47,141 nucleotides of DNA, from contig DAIDJG010000389.1 of NCBI GenBank assembly GCA_027451445.1, forward strand, positions 1-47,141, given 5' to 3'. Shown here piece after piece: positions 25,387-34,602 of the stretch; position 1 is the stretch's first letter; each line of letters starts with the position of its first letter. The stretch is from Singulisphaera sp. (GTDB lineage: Bacteria; Planctomycetota; Planctomycetia; Isosphaerales; Isosphaeraceae). Made by a program: the position numbers and the translations under genes. Under the pieces are notes generated by a model, which saw only the letters and a list, made by a program, of their open reading frames with translations, was not told the origin of the DNA and made no database searches.

Positions 25387-26053
25387 CGACACCACTCCCG
25401 GGGGGACTTCAAAACTTGGCTCTGTGTTCCGCGTCTTAACGTCTTTGCCTCGGCTACAAGTCGTCGGCCGATGCGCTCGAGGTCATACACAGGCTTGGTT
25501 GCGGGGACACCTCATGGCAAGTTGAGTTCGCCGATCAAATCAACGAACAATCCTGTCACTACTTCGTGTGAACGAGCGTGAATTTGCGCAGCGGTTGGCA
25601 ATCCGGTGGCCGGCGTTTGTCGAAACTTCAAGACAAATCCGCCTGCATCGCGAATCATGCGGGGAATGCCCTCAAATCCTTTGGGAAAATCGGAGGGGTA
25701 ACTCGGCGGGGGAAGGAGCCGAACGTCTCCAACTCACCAGCGACTCATCATTGGGACGATCATGCGGATTGTGAGGGACGTTCGTGCTGCAAATTCTGCG
25801 CCAGGTCTCAAAAAAGCTGAATCGCTCGGTGGGCAAGGATCTGAGATTGGGGGTAGGTTTGGGAGATTAGCGTTTCCTAAGCGACTCTGATCATGACGTC
25901 TCGTCGCAGTTGCTTTAAGCCTTACCGGCAGACAGCGGTTTGCGGTCCCGGCAGAATCGAGAATGAGTTGAGCCCGCCGAGAGACCTGATCACGCATTGG
26001 GAAATGCGCGGGTGCGAATGACCGCAGAATTTGCTCGTCGGGGGAGCAGTCGC
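25387..26053. other. Long divergent intergenic region with no recognised gene
   Basis: About 670 bp between the HPr gene (minus) and the MgtC-like gene (plus). Short open frames occur but none has a recognisable protein, a Shine-Dalgarno or family-like composition. I found no tRNA-like cloverleaf or strong terminator. It presumably holds the two divergent promoters. A magnesium-responsive leader for the MgtC-like gene is possible, but no known riboswitch consensus is visible to me. Confidence 0.5.
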
Positions 26054-26764
26054 ATGCCTACGGAGATCGGGTGGGAAGTGATCGGGATCAGGCTGGCACT
26101 TGCGGTTGTGGCTGGGGGGCTCATCGGTCTCGACCGAGGCAGTCACGGCCGGCCGGCGGGTCTGCGAACGACGCTGCTGGTTTGTCTGGCTGCGGCCATC
26201 TCGATGGTCCAGGTCAACCTTCTGCTTTCCACGGGCGGCAAACTCGATGACTCGTTCGGGACGCTCGACCTTATGCGTTTGCCGCTGGGCATTCTTACGG
26301 GGATGGGGTTCATCGGCGCAGGGGCGATCGTGCGACAAGGCGACACCGTACGAGGAGTCACGACCGCCTCGACACTCTGGTTCGTGACGGTCGTGGGCCT
26401 TTGCTTCGGCGGCGGACAACTCGGCCTCGGTGCGGTGGGTTTGGGACTCGGAATGGTGGTGTTGAAATACCTGAAAGCCGTTGAGGCCCGGCTGCCTCAG
26501 GATCGTCGAGCGAAGCTGTGGGTCACCTACGAGGCGGGGGCATCGGCGAGCGATGCACTCCGCAAGGACCTGATAGCGAGCGGCTGTCGCGTCGTCACGT
26601 CCGGGGTTCAGTTCGACAAGGGCGAGGGCTGCTGGACTTTTGAATGCGAGGTGCAATGGCGCGCGCAAGCCGACGAAGGGATGGCGCCCGCTTTCCTGGC
26701 TACGATCGCACAGCGATCGGACGTTGCGCGCCTAAAGTGGCAGGCCGGCGGTAATCAAAGCTAA
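26054..26764 (+). CDS. MgtC/SapB family membrane protein
   Basis: A 236-residue inner-membrane protein. The N-terminal part carries four or five hydrophobic helices with the MgtC signature: LALAVVAGGLIGLDRGSHGRPAGLRT, LPLGILTGMGFIGAGAIVR and GVTTASTLWFVTVVGLCFGGGQ. A soluble C-terminal ACT-like region follows (about 150-236). The family is tied to growth under low magnesium and to regulation of the F-ATPase in pathogens; in environmental bacteria the role is open. The start is ATG 26054 with GGGGAG upstream; 19 codons of in-frame sequence before it look non-coding. It stands alone. Confidence 0.9.
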   Translation: MPTEIGWEVIGIRLALAVVAGGLIGLDRGSHGRPAGLRTTLLVCLAAAISMVQVNLLLSTGGKLDDSFGTLDLMRLPLGILTGMGFIGAGAIVRQGDTVRGVTTASTLWFVTVVGLCFGGGQLGLGAVGLGLGMVVLKYLKAVEARLPQDRRAKLWVTYEAGASASDALRKDLIASGCRVVTSGVQFDKGEGCWTFECEVQWRAQADEGMAPAFLATIAQRSDVARLKWQAGGNQS

Positions 26765-27050
26765 GGTGCCTCGAACGACAGCACGACGGCCTCGTTCATG
26801 GGCCAGTCCCGTCTGAACGCCGCACCGCGGCCAAGATCCACGCGGGTTCGCTCGTCGAGGAGCGCGGCGAACGTCCGCTTGATCGCTAAAACCCGGCTCG
26901 AGAGCTCCACCGAGTTGTCCCTGCCGCCTCGGCCGCCCAGGGCCTTCTGATCCGGACATCTCTCACGACATTGGAAGCGCGAGGGCTCAAAGTACGGACG
27001 TCGATGTGCTTGAATTCCACTGGCGTTCGCGCCGGGTATTGGATTAACCT
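26761..27050 (-). pseudogene. Possible gene remnant (open frame without a start)
   Basis: On the minus strand a frame of about 95 codons ends at the TAG 26763-26761, overlapping the MgtC-like stop. It contains no ATG, GTG or TTG near its 5' end. Its last 50 codons read like real protein (VELSSRVLAIKRTFAALLDE, RRDWPMNEAVVLSFEAP) and have the G/C-rich third positions of the neighbours. I do not recognise the family. It may be the 3' end of a decayed gene, or chance. Confidence 0.25.
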
Positions 27051-27116
27051 AAAACCAACCGCCTGCCTGGCGCTCCGTCGATTCAAACGCGCCCCGACCT
27101 TCTCCGGGTCCCACCG

Positions 27117-29549
27117 ATGAAACCCACGCCTCTCCTTTTGGTCGGTTGGATTTTCCTGGCCACCTCCGCAAGGGCGGCGGAATCGGTGGATTACGTGCGG
27201 GAGGTCAAGCCGATTCTCACGCACCACTGCGCGTCGTGCCATGGTGCGGTCAAGCCGCGCGGCGGGCTTCGACTCGACACGGCCGAGGCAGCGCTCAAGG
27301 GGGGAAAGGAAGGACCAGCCGTCATTCCCGGCCAGAGCGAGGAGAGTCCGCTCATCGCCGCCGTGCTCGGCGAAGGGACGTCGGAGCGCATGCCGCTCAA
27401 ACGGCCGCCGCTCTCAGCCAAGGAGATTGACACCCTCAAAGCGTGGATTGACCAGGGCGCGAAACATCCAGCCGATGAGAAGCCGGATCGTCAAGCCTCG
27501 GTTCACTGGGCTTTCGTTCCACCGACGCGGCCGGGTGAACCAAAAGTCAACGATGGGTCCTGGTCGAGGGAGTCGATTGATAAGTTCATCCTGGCGCGAT
27601 TGGAGCAGGCGAACCTCCGACCATCACCTGAGGCGGACCGACTGACCCTGATCCGACGAGTCAGCCTCGATCTGACCGGTCTCCCGCCCACGCCGCAGGA
27701 GGTCGACGCCTTCCTCGCCGACAGTGGTCCGGAAGCGTATGAGCGGTTGGTGGATCGCTTGCTCGCGTCGCCCCACTACGGCGAGCGCTGGGGGCGGATC
27801 TGGCTCGACCAGGCGCGGTACGCGGATTCGAACGGCTATAGCATCGACGCCCCGCGCTCGATCTGGAAGTACCGCGACTGGGTGATCGACGCCCTGAATC
27901 GCGATCAACCGTTTGACCAGTTCGTCATCGATCAAATCGCCGGTGACCTCCGGCCAGGCGCGACGCTAGTTCAGCGAGTTGCCACCGGGTTCCATCGCAA
28001 TACGCTGATCAACCAGGAGGGGGGCATCGACCTCGAACAGTTCCGGGTCGACGCCGTCTATGATCGCGTTGCGACCACGGCCACCGTCTTTCTCGGGCTC
28101 ACGATGGGCTGTGCGCAGTGCCACGATCACAAATACGACCCGCTCTCCCAGCGCGAGTTCTACCAGTTCTTTGCGTTCTTCAACAACACCGACGAGCCCG
28201 AGGTCGAATTCGCGACTCCGGAAGAGCTGAAACTCCGCGCCGAGATTCGGGCGGAGATCGATGCGTTTCACAAGAACCTGGTCATGAACCACGCGGATGT
28301 TCTGAAGCGCGAACGGGCGTGGGAATCGACGCTGACCCTCGACTACAAGCAGGCACTTGCGCCGGAACTGAAGGACGCATTTGACCGGCCGGTCGAGAAA
28401 CGGACCGTCTCGCAAGAGCGGGGGCTCATGGAGCTCTTCCTCGGCCAGGAGCCGTCGCTCAAGCAAGAATACGCAGTCCTCGCCGAGTTGAGACGGAGAG
28501 AGCCGAAGTTCGCGACGTCCATGGTTGTCTCCGAACGGCAGAAGAACCGGCGCGAAACGCATATTCATCTGGGCGGCGACTTCACTCGCAAGGGTGATAC
28601 CGTCAGGCCCGCCGTCCCCGCCGTGCTCCCGCCTCTGTCTGCGGACGGAGACAAGTTGTCGCGCCTGGAACTGGCTCGCTGGTTGGTCGATCGTCGCAAC
28701 CCCCTGACGGCTCGTGTGACGGTCAATCGGATCTGGCAGGCCTTTTTTGGTGCGGGACTCGTTGAAACGGATAACGATTTCGGACTTCAGGGGACGCCTC
28801 CCACGCACCCCGAGCTGCTCGACTGGCTGGCGACCGAGCTGATGGACTCGGGATGGAGCCTGAAGGCACTCAAACGCCGTATCGTCCTCTCCGCGACCTA
28901 CCGGCAATCGTCCAAGGCGCGGCCGGATGCGGCCAAGGTTGACCCGAACAATCGACTGCTCGCACGTCAGGCGCGTTTACGACTAGACGCCGAATTAATT
29001 CGTGACGCAGCGCTCGAGGCAAGCGGGTTATTGTCGCGATCGATCGGCGGTCCGAGTGTGTTTCCACCCCAGCCCGACGGCGTAATGAAGGTCGGTCAGA
29101 TGAAGCGGGAGTGGAAAGCGAGCGACGGGGCCGACCGCTATCGGCGAGGGCTCTACACCTTCTTCTGGCGCGCGACACCGTACCCGGCCCTGACGGTCTT
29201 CGATGCGCCAAATGCGACGCAGGTCTGCACGCGTCGCAACCGCTCGAACACACCACTTCAGGCGCTGACGCTGCTGAATGACCAAGCATTTGTCGAAATC
29301 GCGCACGCACTCGCGAGCCGGGTGCTTAACGAAGCTTCGCAGGACGACGAGGGACGCGTTCGTTATCTCTTCCGGCTCTGTCTTGCCCGCGAGCCGAGCA
29401 CGCGAGAGGCCCAGGCGATGGAGCGTCTGCTCTCTCAGGAGCGAGCCGAGGGTGCGAGCGACGACGGTGAATCCGCGGCAGAGGACCAAGCTTGGCTAAC
29501 CGCCGCACGGGTGGTCTTGAATCTCGACGAGTTCATCACGAGGGAGTGA
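27117..29549 (+). CDS. Planctomycete cytochrome c / DUF1549 / DUF1553 protein (PSD1 type)
   Basis: An 810-residue exported protein: signal peptide (MKPTPLLLVGWIFLATSARA), planctomycete-type cytochrome c with C38-x-x-C41-H42 (HHCASCHG), then DUF1549 from about 145 (FILARLEQANLRPSPEADRL, SLDLTGLPPTPQEVDAFL, GERWGRIWLDQARYADSNGY). A linker comes next, and DUF1553 from about 520 (RLELARWLVDRRNPLTARVT, TDNDFGLQGTPPTHPELLDW, FDAPNATQVCTRRNRSNTPL). The family is abundant in Planctomycetes, almost always next to a DUF1501 gene as here, 5 bp downstream. The pair is presumed periplasmic and linked to redox degradation of polysaccharides or their sulfates, but no function is proven. Confidence 0.93.
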   Translation: MKPTPLLLVGWIFLATSARAAESVDYVREVKPILTHHCASCHGAVKPRGGLRLDTAEAALKGGKEGPAVIPGQSEESPLIAAVLGEGTSERMPLKRPPLSAKEIDTLKAWIDQGAKHPADEKPDRQASVHWAFVPPTRPGEPKVNDGSWSRESIDKFILARLEQANLRPSPEADRLTLIRRVSLDLTGLPPTPQEVDAFLADSGPEAYERLVDRLLASPHYGERWGRIWLDQARYADSNGYSIDAPRSIWKYRDWVIDALNRDQPFDQFVIDQIAGDLRPGATLVQRVATGFHRNTLINQEGGIDLEQFRVDAVYDRVATTATVFLGLTMGCAQCHDHKYDPLSQREFYQFFAFFNNTDEPEVEFATPEELKLRAEIRAEIDAFHKNLVMNHADVLKRERAWESTLTLDYKQALAPELKDAFDRPVEKRTVSQERGLMELFLGQEPSLKQEYAVLAELRRREPKFATSMVVSERQKNRRETHIHLGGDFTRKGDTVRPAVPAVLPPLSADGDKLSRLELARWLVDRRNPLTARVTVNRIWQAFFGAGLVETDNDFGLQGTPPTHPELLDWLATELMDSGWSLKALKRRIVLSATYRQSSKARPDAAKVDPNNRLLARQARLRLDAELIRDAALEASGLLSRSIGGPSVFPPQPDGVMKVGQMKREWKASDGADRYRRGLYTFFWRATPYPALTVFDAPNATQVCTRRNRSNTPLQALTLLNDQAFVEIAHALASRVLNEASQDDEGRVRYLFRLCLAREPSTREAQAMERLLSQERAEGASDDGESAAEDQAWLTAARVVLNLDEFITRE

Positions 29550-29554
29550 GGGGA

Positions 29555-31003
29555 ATGAACGACCCTTTGGCCTTGCTCCAACGCACGCGCCGGCATTTTT
29601 TCCGGGAGTGTGGTGTCGGTCTGGGTACGGTGGCCCTGGCGTCGCTGCTAGGTGAGGGGCAGGTCCGGGCGTTGTCCCCCTCGCGCGACGAGCGCTTCGG
29701 TTCGAAGCCGGGGCACTTCCCGGCGAAGGCGAAGAGCGTGATTTACCTGTTCATGGCCGGTGGACCGAGCCAGCTCGAGCTCTTCGACTACAAGCCGAGT
29801 CTCCAGCGGTACAGCGGCCAGCCGATCCCCGACTCGTTCGTCAAGGGGCGTCGATTCGCCTTCATGGATTCGTTTACGAAGGAGATTCCCAAGCTTCTGG
29901 GCACGACACGCCGGTTCGCGCGCCACGGCCAGTCGGGCACGTGGGTGTCGGAACTCTTGCCGAATTTTGCGCGGGTCGTCGATCAGGTCGCGATGATCAA
30001 TACCGTCGCGACCGACGTCTTCAACCATGCGCCGGCGAAGCTTTTCGTGAACACGGGGTCGACCCAGTTCGGCCGGCCGAGCATGGGTTCGTGGGTCACT
30101 TACGGGATCGGCAGCGAGTCGCGCGACCTGCCCGGTTTCGTCGTCCTCCAATCAGGCCCGCGCGGTCCTCGCGGCGGGGCCGTCAACTGGGGGAGCGGGT
30201 TTCTCCCGTCGTCGTATCAAGGGGTCCCGCTGCGTTCAGGGGGCGAGCCGATCCTCAACCTGTCGACGCCGCCGGGTATCGCGCCGGGCCGTCAGCGGCG
30301 AGCGCTCGAAACGATTGGCGAACTCAACCGTGAGCACCTCGACGCGACGGGCGATCCGGAGATCGCCACGCGCATCGCGTCGTATGAGATCGCGTATCGT
30401 ATGCAGACGAGTGCCCCGGAGTTGATCGATGTCGGCGGCGAGACCGCGGAAACGCTCAAACTCTACGGCGCGGTTCCGGGTGTGCCTTCATTCGCCAACA
30501 ACTGCCTCCTGGCGCGGCGGCTCGTCGAGCGCGGTGTCCGGTTCGTGCAACTCTACCACACCGAGTGGGACCATCACGGCACGCCGGGGCAGACACTCAC
30601 GGGCGACCTCGAGAAGGTGTGCCGGGATATCGACCAGCCGTGCGCGGCGCTGCTGGCCGATCTTAAACAACGGGGGCTGCTCGACGACACGCTGGTGATC
30701 TGGGGCGGAGAGTTCGGCCGGACCCCGATGGGTGAGATTCGCGAGCACATCGGGCGCAATCATCACATCGACACGGCCACGATGTGGATGGCGGGCGGCG
30801 GCGTGAAGCCAGGGATCACGCTCGGGGCGACCGACGAGTTCGGATTTGCCCCCGTGGAAGACCGGGTTCACATCCACGACCTTCAGGCGACCGTGCTCCA
30901 TCTGCTAGGCCTGGAGCACACGAAGCTCACATACCGCTTCCAGGGACGCGACTTCCGCCTGACGGACGTGGCCGGCAAGGTGGTTGATAAGCTGCTGGCG
31001 TGA
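29555..31003 (+). CDS. DUF1501 family protein (sulfatase-like fold)
   Basis: A 482-residue protein with a Tat-like leader (RTRRHFFRECGVGLGTVALASLL), as is usual in the family. DUF1501 proteins share the alkaline phosphatase/sulfatase fold. Visible motifs are SVIYLFMAGGPSQLELFDYK with the first metal-binding Asp, FNHAPAKLFVNTG, VQLYHTEWDHHG, DTLVIWGGEFGRTP and GRNHHIDTATMWMAGGGVK, with the clustered His and Asp expected for metal binding. The ATG at 29555 is 5 bp after the DUF1553 gene stop with GAGGGGA between, so the two form an operon. Substrate unknown. Confidence 0.92.
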   Translation: MNDPLALLQRTRRHFFRECGVGLGTVALASLLGEGQVRALSPSRDERFGSKPGHFPAKAKSVIYLFMAGGPSQLELFDYKPSLQRYSGQPIPDSFVKGRRFAFMDSFTKEIPKLLGTTRRFARHGQSGTWVSELLPNFARVVDQVAMINTVATDVFNHAPAKLFVNTGSTQFGRPSMGSWVTYGIGSESRDLPGFVVLQSGPRGPRGGAVNWGSGFLPSSYQGVPLRSGGEPILNLSTPPGIAPGRQRRALETIGELNREHLDATGDPEIATRIASYEIAYRMQTSAPELIDVGGETAETLKLYGAVPGVPSFANNCLLARRLVERGVRFVQLYHTEWDHHGTPGQTLTGDLEKVCRDIDQPCAALLADLKQRGLLDDTLVIWGGEFGRTPMGEIREHIGRNHHIDTATMWMAGGGVKPGITLGATDEFGFAPVEDRVHIHDLQATVLHLLGLEHTKLTYRFQGRDFRLTDVAGKVVDKLLA

Positions 31004-31056
31004 GGTCGCCGTTCGAAAGGGCCATGACTCTCAATCTGATGGTGGATGCGAGATGT

Positions 31057-31212
31057 TAGATGGCAGATGCCAGATGCAAAATGGCAAATGGCCGATGCAA
31101 GACGTCATTGATGACTAACGGACTATTGCGCTAGCCGAGTGACTAGATCCTTATCTCTCTTTCACCATTTGCCATCTGCCATCTTGCATCTGCCATTTTG
31201 CATTTGCCATTC
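31057..31212. repeat. Degenerate 'TGCCAT' repeat block in inverted arrangement
   Basis: The left block 31057-31091 (AGATGGCAGATGCCAGATGC...) is an imperfect reverse complement of the right block 31165-31212 (CCATTTGCCATCTGCCATCT...). Each block is built from 7-12 bp variants of TTTGCCATC/TGCATC. About 70 bp of unique sequence separates them. It fills the gap between the DUF1501 gene and the converging peptidase gene and could fold into a long hairpin. The units are too short and variable for CRISPR. Confidence 0.7.
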
Positions 31213-32020
31213 AGTCATCAGCCGAACCAGACTGGGCGCGGATAACAAGTGCGTCACGCGGCGGCGGCGTTGTCGAGGCAAGCCGGTGCCAGGAGCGCCA
31301 GGCGCGGTCGAGTTCGCGCACGTCGGCTAACCCGTAGTGCGTTTTGGTCGCGTTATCCCAGCCGACTTTAAGGCCGGCCTTGACGAATTTGAGGAATCGG
31401 GGGCGTCCGCCCATCTCGATCAGGAACCGCGAGATCGAGTAACCCTGACCGTAGAACCCGATGAGGTCGCTCGGGTAGTCTTCGATGCGGAACAGACGTC
31501 CGAGCGGAAGGTCGCCGCGTCTGCCGAACAAGTCCATCACAATATCGTCCTGCCGCCTGCGTTCGCGTTCGTCCTCGCTGAGGAGCGACGCCCCTTCATC
31601 AGCCCAGCGCGGCATGGGACCGCCGAAGAACGCGGCGAATACAGTATGGGTGACCTCGTGCGGGATCGCGGAGGCCAAAATGCGATCAAGGCGGCCTTCG
31701 ACGCTCATCGATTGGTCCGTCACTCGGCCGCGGTTGAATCCGAACGATGTCAAACCGCCGGCTTCACCCCGGGTGAGCTTAACCTTGACGGGACAAGGCG
31801 TATTCCAGGGCGGAAGTTCCTGCCCTAGCCAGGCCTTCGCGATCGACACACGGCAGGCCTCCGCGTGCTCCGCGATGGTCCGGGCCATCTCAGTCGTGGG
31901 CGCGTCGACGACAAAGTTCGCGGTGCGGTGCGATGCACCCGTCAGCAACGGCACGAACGCGAAGACACACAAGGCGACTAACGGGCGCGGGAACGCCCGC
32001 CGAACGGCGCAAGCCTCCAT
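31211..32020 (-). CDS. Exported peptidase-MA-like metalloprotease
   Basis: A 269-residue protein with a signal peptide (RPLVALCVFAFVPLLTGASH). The zinc motif is H121-E122-x-x-H125 (HEVTH), with the likely third ligand E142 in RWADEGAS, the gluzincin arrangement of the peptidase MA-like family. The downstream YGQGYSISRFLIEMGG helix is typical of this family. It should act in the periplasm; the substrate is unknown. Its stop overlaps the right edge of the repeat block. It follows the TIGR03032 gene on the same strand after about 165 bp. Confidence 0.82.
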   Translation of the reverse strand: MEACAVRRAFPRPLVALCVFAFVPLLTGASHRTANFVVDAPTTEMARTIAEHAEACRVSIAKAWLGQELPPWNTPCPVKVKLTRGEAGGLTSFGFNRGRVTDQSMSVEGRLDRILASAIPHEVTHTVFAAFFGGPMPRWADEGASLLSEDERERRRQDDIVMDLFGRRGDLPLGRLFRIEDYPSDLIGFYGQGYSISRFLIEMGGRPRFLKFVKAGLKVGWDNATKTHYGLADVRELDRAWRSWHRLASTTPPPRDALVIRAQSGSADD

Positions 32021-32186
32021 GCTTTCTCTCCCTCCTGGAGCAATCTCAGAACCGAGACGGTGACTTCCTGGCCGTCTTGGGTGGACTCACGTGCCTTGTT
32101 GGGCCGAGGAACGATAGCACAACTTGGGACGCGTGTCGCCCCCGTTTTTTCCGGGCCGTTTTCTTTGCGGGCTTTGATACCTGAAG

Positions 32187-33326
32187 CTAACTCTGCGCCG
32201 ACGCCCCTGACCCTTCTTCCGGCGGTACGGCGAGGGCCCGCAGCGGACTCGGGACATCGTTCAACGCGTCATCGGGCAAAACGAAGGAGTCACCAATCAA
32301 CTTGTTGTCGTCATTGATCAGGTCGGGGTAACGTCGGCCTGCGAGAACCTGCACGGCGAAGATTTCTTGAACGGCGTCTTCGAACTTCAGAAATGCGACT
32401 GTACGGCCGTTGCGCAGGTCGATGACCCACACCCCGCTCGTGCGCTCGTTCAGGCGCTCCGTCAGGGGAATGCCGCTGAACACGGCGGTCTCTCTCACCT
32501 GCGACAGGCCGACGAACGCCAAGGGCCCCGCGAAATCGAGGCCGCGGGTAAAGCCGGGAACCTTGGCGATGCTTTCATATCGTCCCGAGGCGGGATCGAT
32601 GAAGCCGATCGAACCGTCGCCGGACTCCAGGACCCAGAGCCGCCCGTCATACCAGCGCGGGGAGTGAGGCATCGAGAGTCCCTGCGCGAGCACGTCTCCC
32701 GTCGTGACGTCCATCAAGATCCCGCCGCGGGCCTTGTTCTCACGCCAGCCCGCTGTGCTGTCGGTTTGACCGAGAGCAGTTACGTAGCGGGGACGGCCTC
32801 CCACGAGCCCAAGCCCGTTGAGGTGACAGCGGTCCTCCGGTGCCAGTGCTGAGATGAACGAGGGACGCCAACGCGGGATGAAGCTGTAGATTGGGTCGAG
32901 GGTACACAGACAGGAAAACCGCGTGTTCACGAACCAGAGTTCGTCGTCACACCACGCCATCTCGTGGATCTGGACGTTTCCGGTCACGTGGGCCGAACGC
33001 GGCATGAAGCACGCATCGTGCTTGCCGGCAGGTTCGAGCTTCCGCGCCACAGCGGGGATGTTGTGGAACTCCCAGATCTGGTGAAAGGTGCCGATGGCTA
33101 ACCGATCTCCTTGAACCGCCAATCCCATGGGGCTCGCGAACCCCCGGAAATGCGTGTTCAGATGATCGCCTTCGGCCCTGACGATGACCAGCTTTCCGGC
33201 CTGGTATGTCGTCACCAGCAGCGAGGCGCCAAGTTCCGCGAGCAGATTGGGAAAATTGGAAGTGTGCACGCTCCGCAAGGGCGGCAGAGCGGGCTCGTTC
33301 GATTCGGGGCCTTTGTCTTCCGCCAT
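32187..33326 (-). CDS. TIGR03032 family protein (DUF4915-like propeller)
   Basis: A 379-residue protein of the family TIGR03032. The defining stretch is LLVTTYQAGKLVIVRAEGD with FRGFASPMGLAVQGDRLAIGT; later segments (LWFVNTRFSCLCTLDPIYSF, CHLNGLGLVGGRPRYVTALG, LWVLESGDGSIGFIDPASG) are repeated beta-propeller blades. No signal peptide and no catalytic residues are known for the family. I chose ATG 33326 over the upstream 33365. The family occurs in Planctomycetes and Cyanobacteria, sometimes beside surface or glycosylation genes; here it lies downstream of the C1 cluster with a 270 bp gap. Confidence 0.88.
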   Translation of the reverse strand: MAEDKGPESNEPALPPLRSVHTSNFPNLLAELGASLLVTTYQAGKLVIVRAEGDHLNTHFRGFASPMGLAVQGDRLAIGTFHQIWEFHNIPAVARKLEPAGKHDACFMPRSAHVTGNVQIHEMAWCDDELWFVNTRFSCLCTLDPIYSFIPRWRPSFISALAPEDRCHLNGLGLVGGRPRYVTALGQTDSTAGWRENKARGGILMDVTTGDVLAQGLSMPHSPRWYDGRLWVLESGDGSIGFIDPASGRYESIAKVPGFTRGLDFAGPLAFVGLSQVRETAVFSGIPLTERLNERTSGVWVIDLRNGRTVAFLKFEDAVQEIFAVQVLAGRRYPDLINDDNKLIGDSFVLPDDALNDVPSPLRALAVPPEEGSGASAQS

Positions 33327-33597
33327 GCGACCGAGGACTCCCAGGCTAGATCGGCCTCGGGTCAACGACCGAGGAATGGAATCGAATTCGACAGATTCCA
33401 GCGTACGCGCCTCGCCGCAATCGCCGGTGTGAGGGCGTCGTCTTAATCCCTAGCAACCTATGCACTTTGCCAAGAATATCTTGCTTGACTGCTGTCCGCA
33501 AGAATTTCGGCTTCTTGCACGTCTCGGGTCTGCTCATTCCAACGATCGTAACGCGCATGACGGAAGCGTTTCTGCAAACCGCTGGCGATGGACCTGT

Positions 33598-34596
33598 TTA
33601 CTCAGACCCGAGATAATCGAGCACCGTTCCCCCCGACTCGCGCAGGCGCAATGTACCGACGAGGTCGGAATGCGTTCCGTCCGCGAGTCCGTCCGCTAGC
33701 AAAGCCGCACCCTGGGCAGCGTGTTTGACCCAACTTCCGCGCAGCGTGGGAAGGGAGATTACCTCGCCAAAGGGAACCAGTGCATCGTAGGCGAGCGCCC
33801 CGACCGCCGATTGGGCGGCGGCGCTACCGGACAGGAAGATGCGATCGAACGGCGTAATCGCGCGCAGTCCGGCGACGTGCTTCGTCAGCGACTCAAAAAA
33901 CGCGTCTGGCCCGAGCGGTCCCAGGTCGAGCAGTCCGCCGCGATAGAGGTTGTTCTTCCCCAGCGGCGATCGCCAGTACGCTGTTTCGCCATCCCAGAGG
34001 CCCGAGGACCGATATCCGATGGGGCCGCGAGTGCCGGCGGAGGCGTCGACGAGCTGGCCCTTGGAGATGACCAGGATCGCAGCGAAGACAGATCCCAACT
34101 CGACCACGGCGAACGTTGAATCCGTGTATGTTCCGCCGTGGGTTTGGCGGTCGGCCCAAAGCGCGAGTGCGGCGACTGCCACCTTGTCGGCGGTTCCCAT
34201 ATCGATGGCGTTGACTTTGCGGTGAGGCGGAATGGATGGCAGATGAATACCGCCCGGAAGGAAAACCACGGGAAGTCCGGAGCTCACGAGCCGCTTCACC
34301 CAGGAACGGAAGCCGGCGACCCCAACACGCTGATCTCGCTCGTCGGGCCGGACGAGCGACATCAACTCCAGATGTGTTTCCTGGAATTCCTCTCCACGTA
34401 CCAGCGGAAGCCCATAGCCGGAGGGGCCGGCAATGAGATCGATTGGGCTCCATTCGTTGAGGACCGCGAGCAGGCGCGCAGGTTCGGCACGCAACTCGTC
34501 GGGCGTCAGGCGCACTTGCTCCGCGACACCACCATCGACCAGCAAGAGCAGGTCGAGACTACTCGTCCCGGGGTCGCACCCCACCACGCGCGTCAA
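33598..34596 (-). CDS. DUF1464 family protein (ASKHA-kinase-like), C1-cluster associated
   Basis: A 332-residue protein with an actin/hexokinase-type phosphate-binding start (VVGCDPGTSSLDLLLL) and a later FLSGSAAAQSAVG block. These mark DUF1464, a family of predicted ASKHA kinases found in methanogens and in H4MPT-using bacteria. It starts 6 bp before the stop of the methylene-H4MPT dehydrogenase gene, so the three minus-strand genes fae, dehydrogenase and DUF1464 form a likely operon. A part in synthesis of tetrahydromethanopterin or its side chain is suspected from this linkage, with no proven reaction. Confidence 0.85.
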   Translation of the reverse strand: MTRVVGCDPGTSSLDLLLLVDGGVAEQVRLTPDELRAEPARLLAVLNEWSPIDLIAGPSGYGLPLVRGEEFQETHLELMSLVRPDERDQRVGVAGFRSWVKRLVSSGLPVVFLPGGIHLPSIPPHRKVNAIDMGTADKVAVAALALWADRQTHGGTYTDSTFAVVELGSVFAAILVISKGQLVDASAGTRGPIGYRSSGLWDGETAYWRSPLGKNNLYRGGLLDLGPLGPDAFFESLTKHVAGLRAITPFDRIFLSGSAAAQSAVGALAYDALVPFGEVISLPTLRGSWVKHAAQGAALLADGLADGTHSDLVGTLRLRESGGTVLDYLGSE

Positions 34597-34602
34597 GACG
34601 TG

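Noticed and set aside
25387-26053. Possible riboswitch or small RNA before the MgtC-like gene
   Set aside because: I could not find a known consensus, a convincing stem set or a terminator; without folding or covariation it cannot be supported.
27966-28907. A 313-codon minus-strand frame inside the PSD1 gene
   Set aside because: The plus-strand DUF1549/DUF1553 domains explain the region fully.
31057-31212. Short repeats considered as a CRISPR remnant
   Set aside because: Units are 7-12 bp, degenerate and inverted, with no spacer-like regularity and no cas gene nearby.
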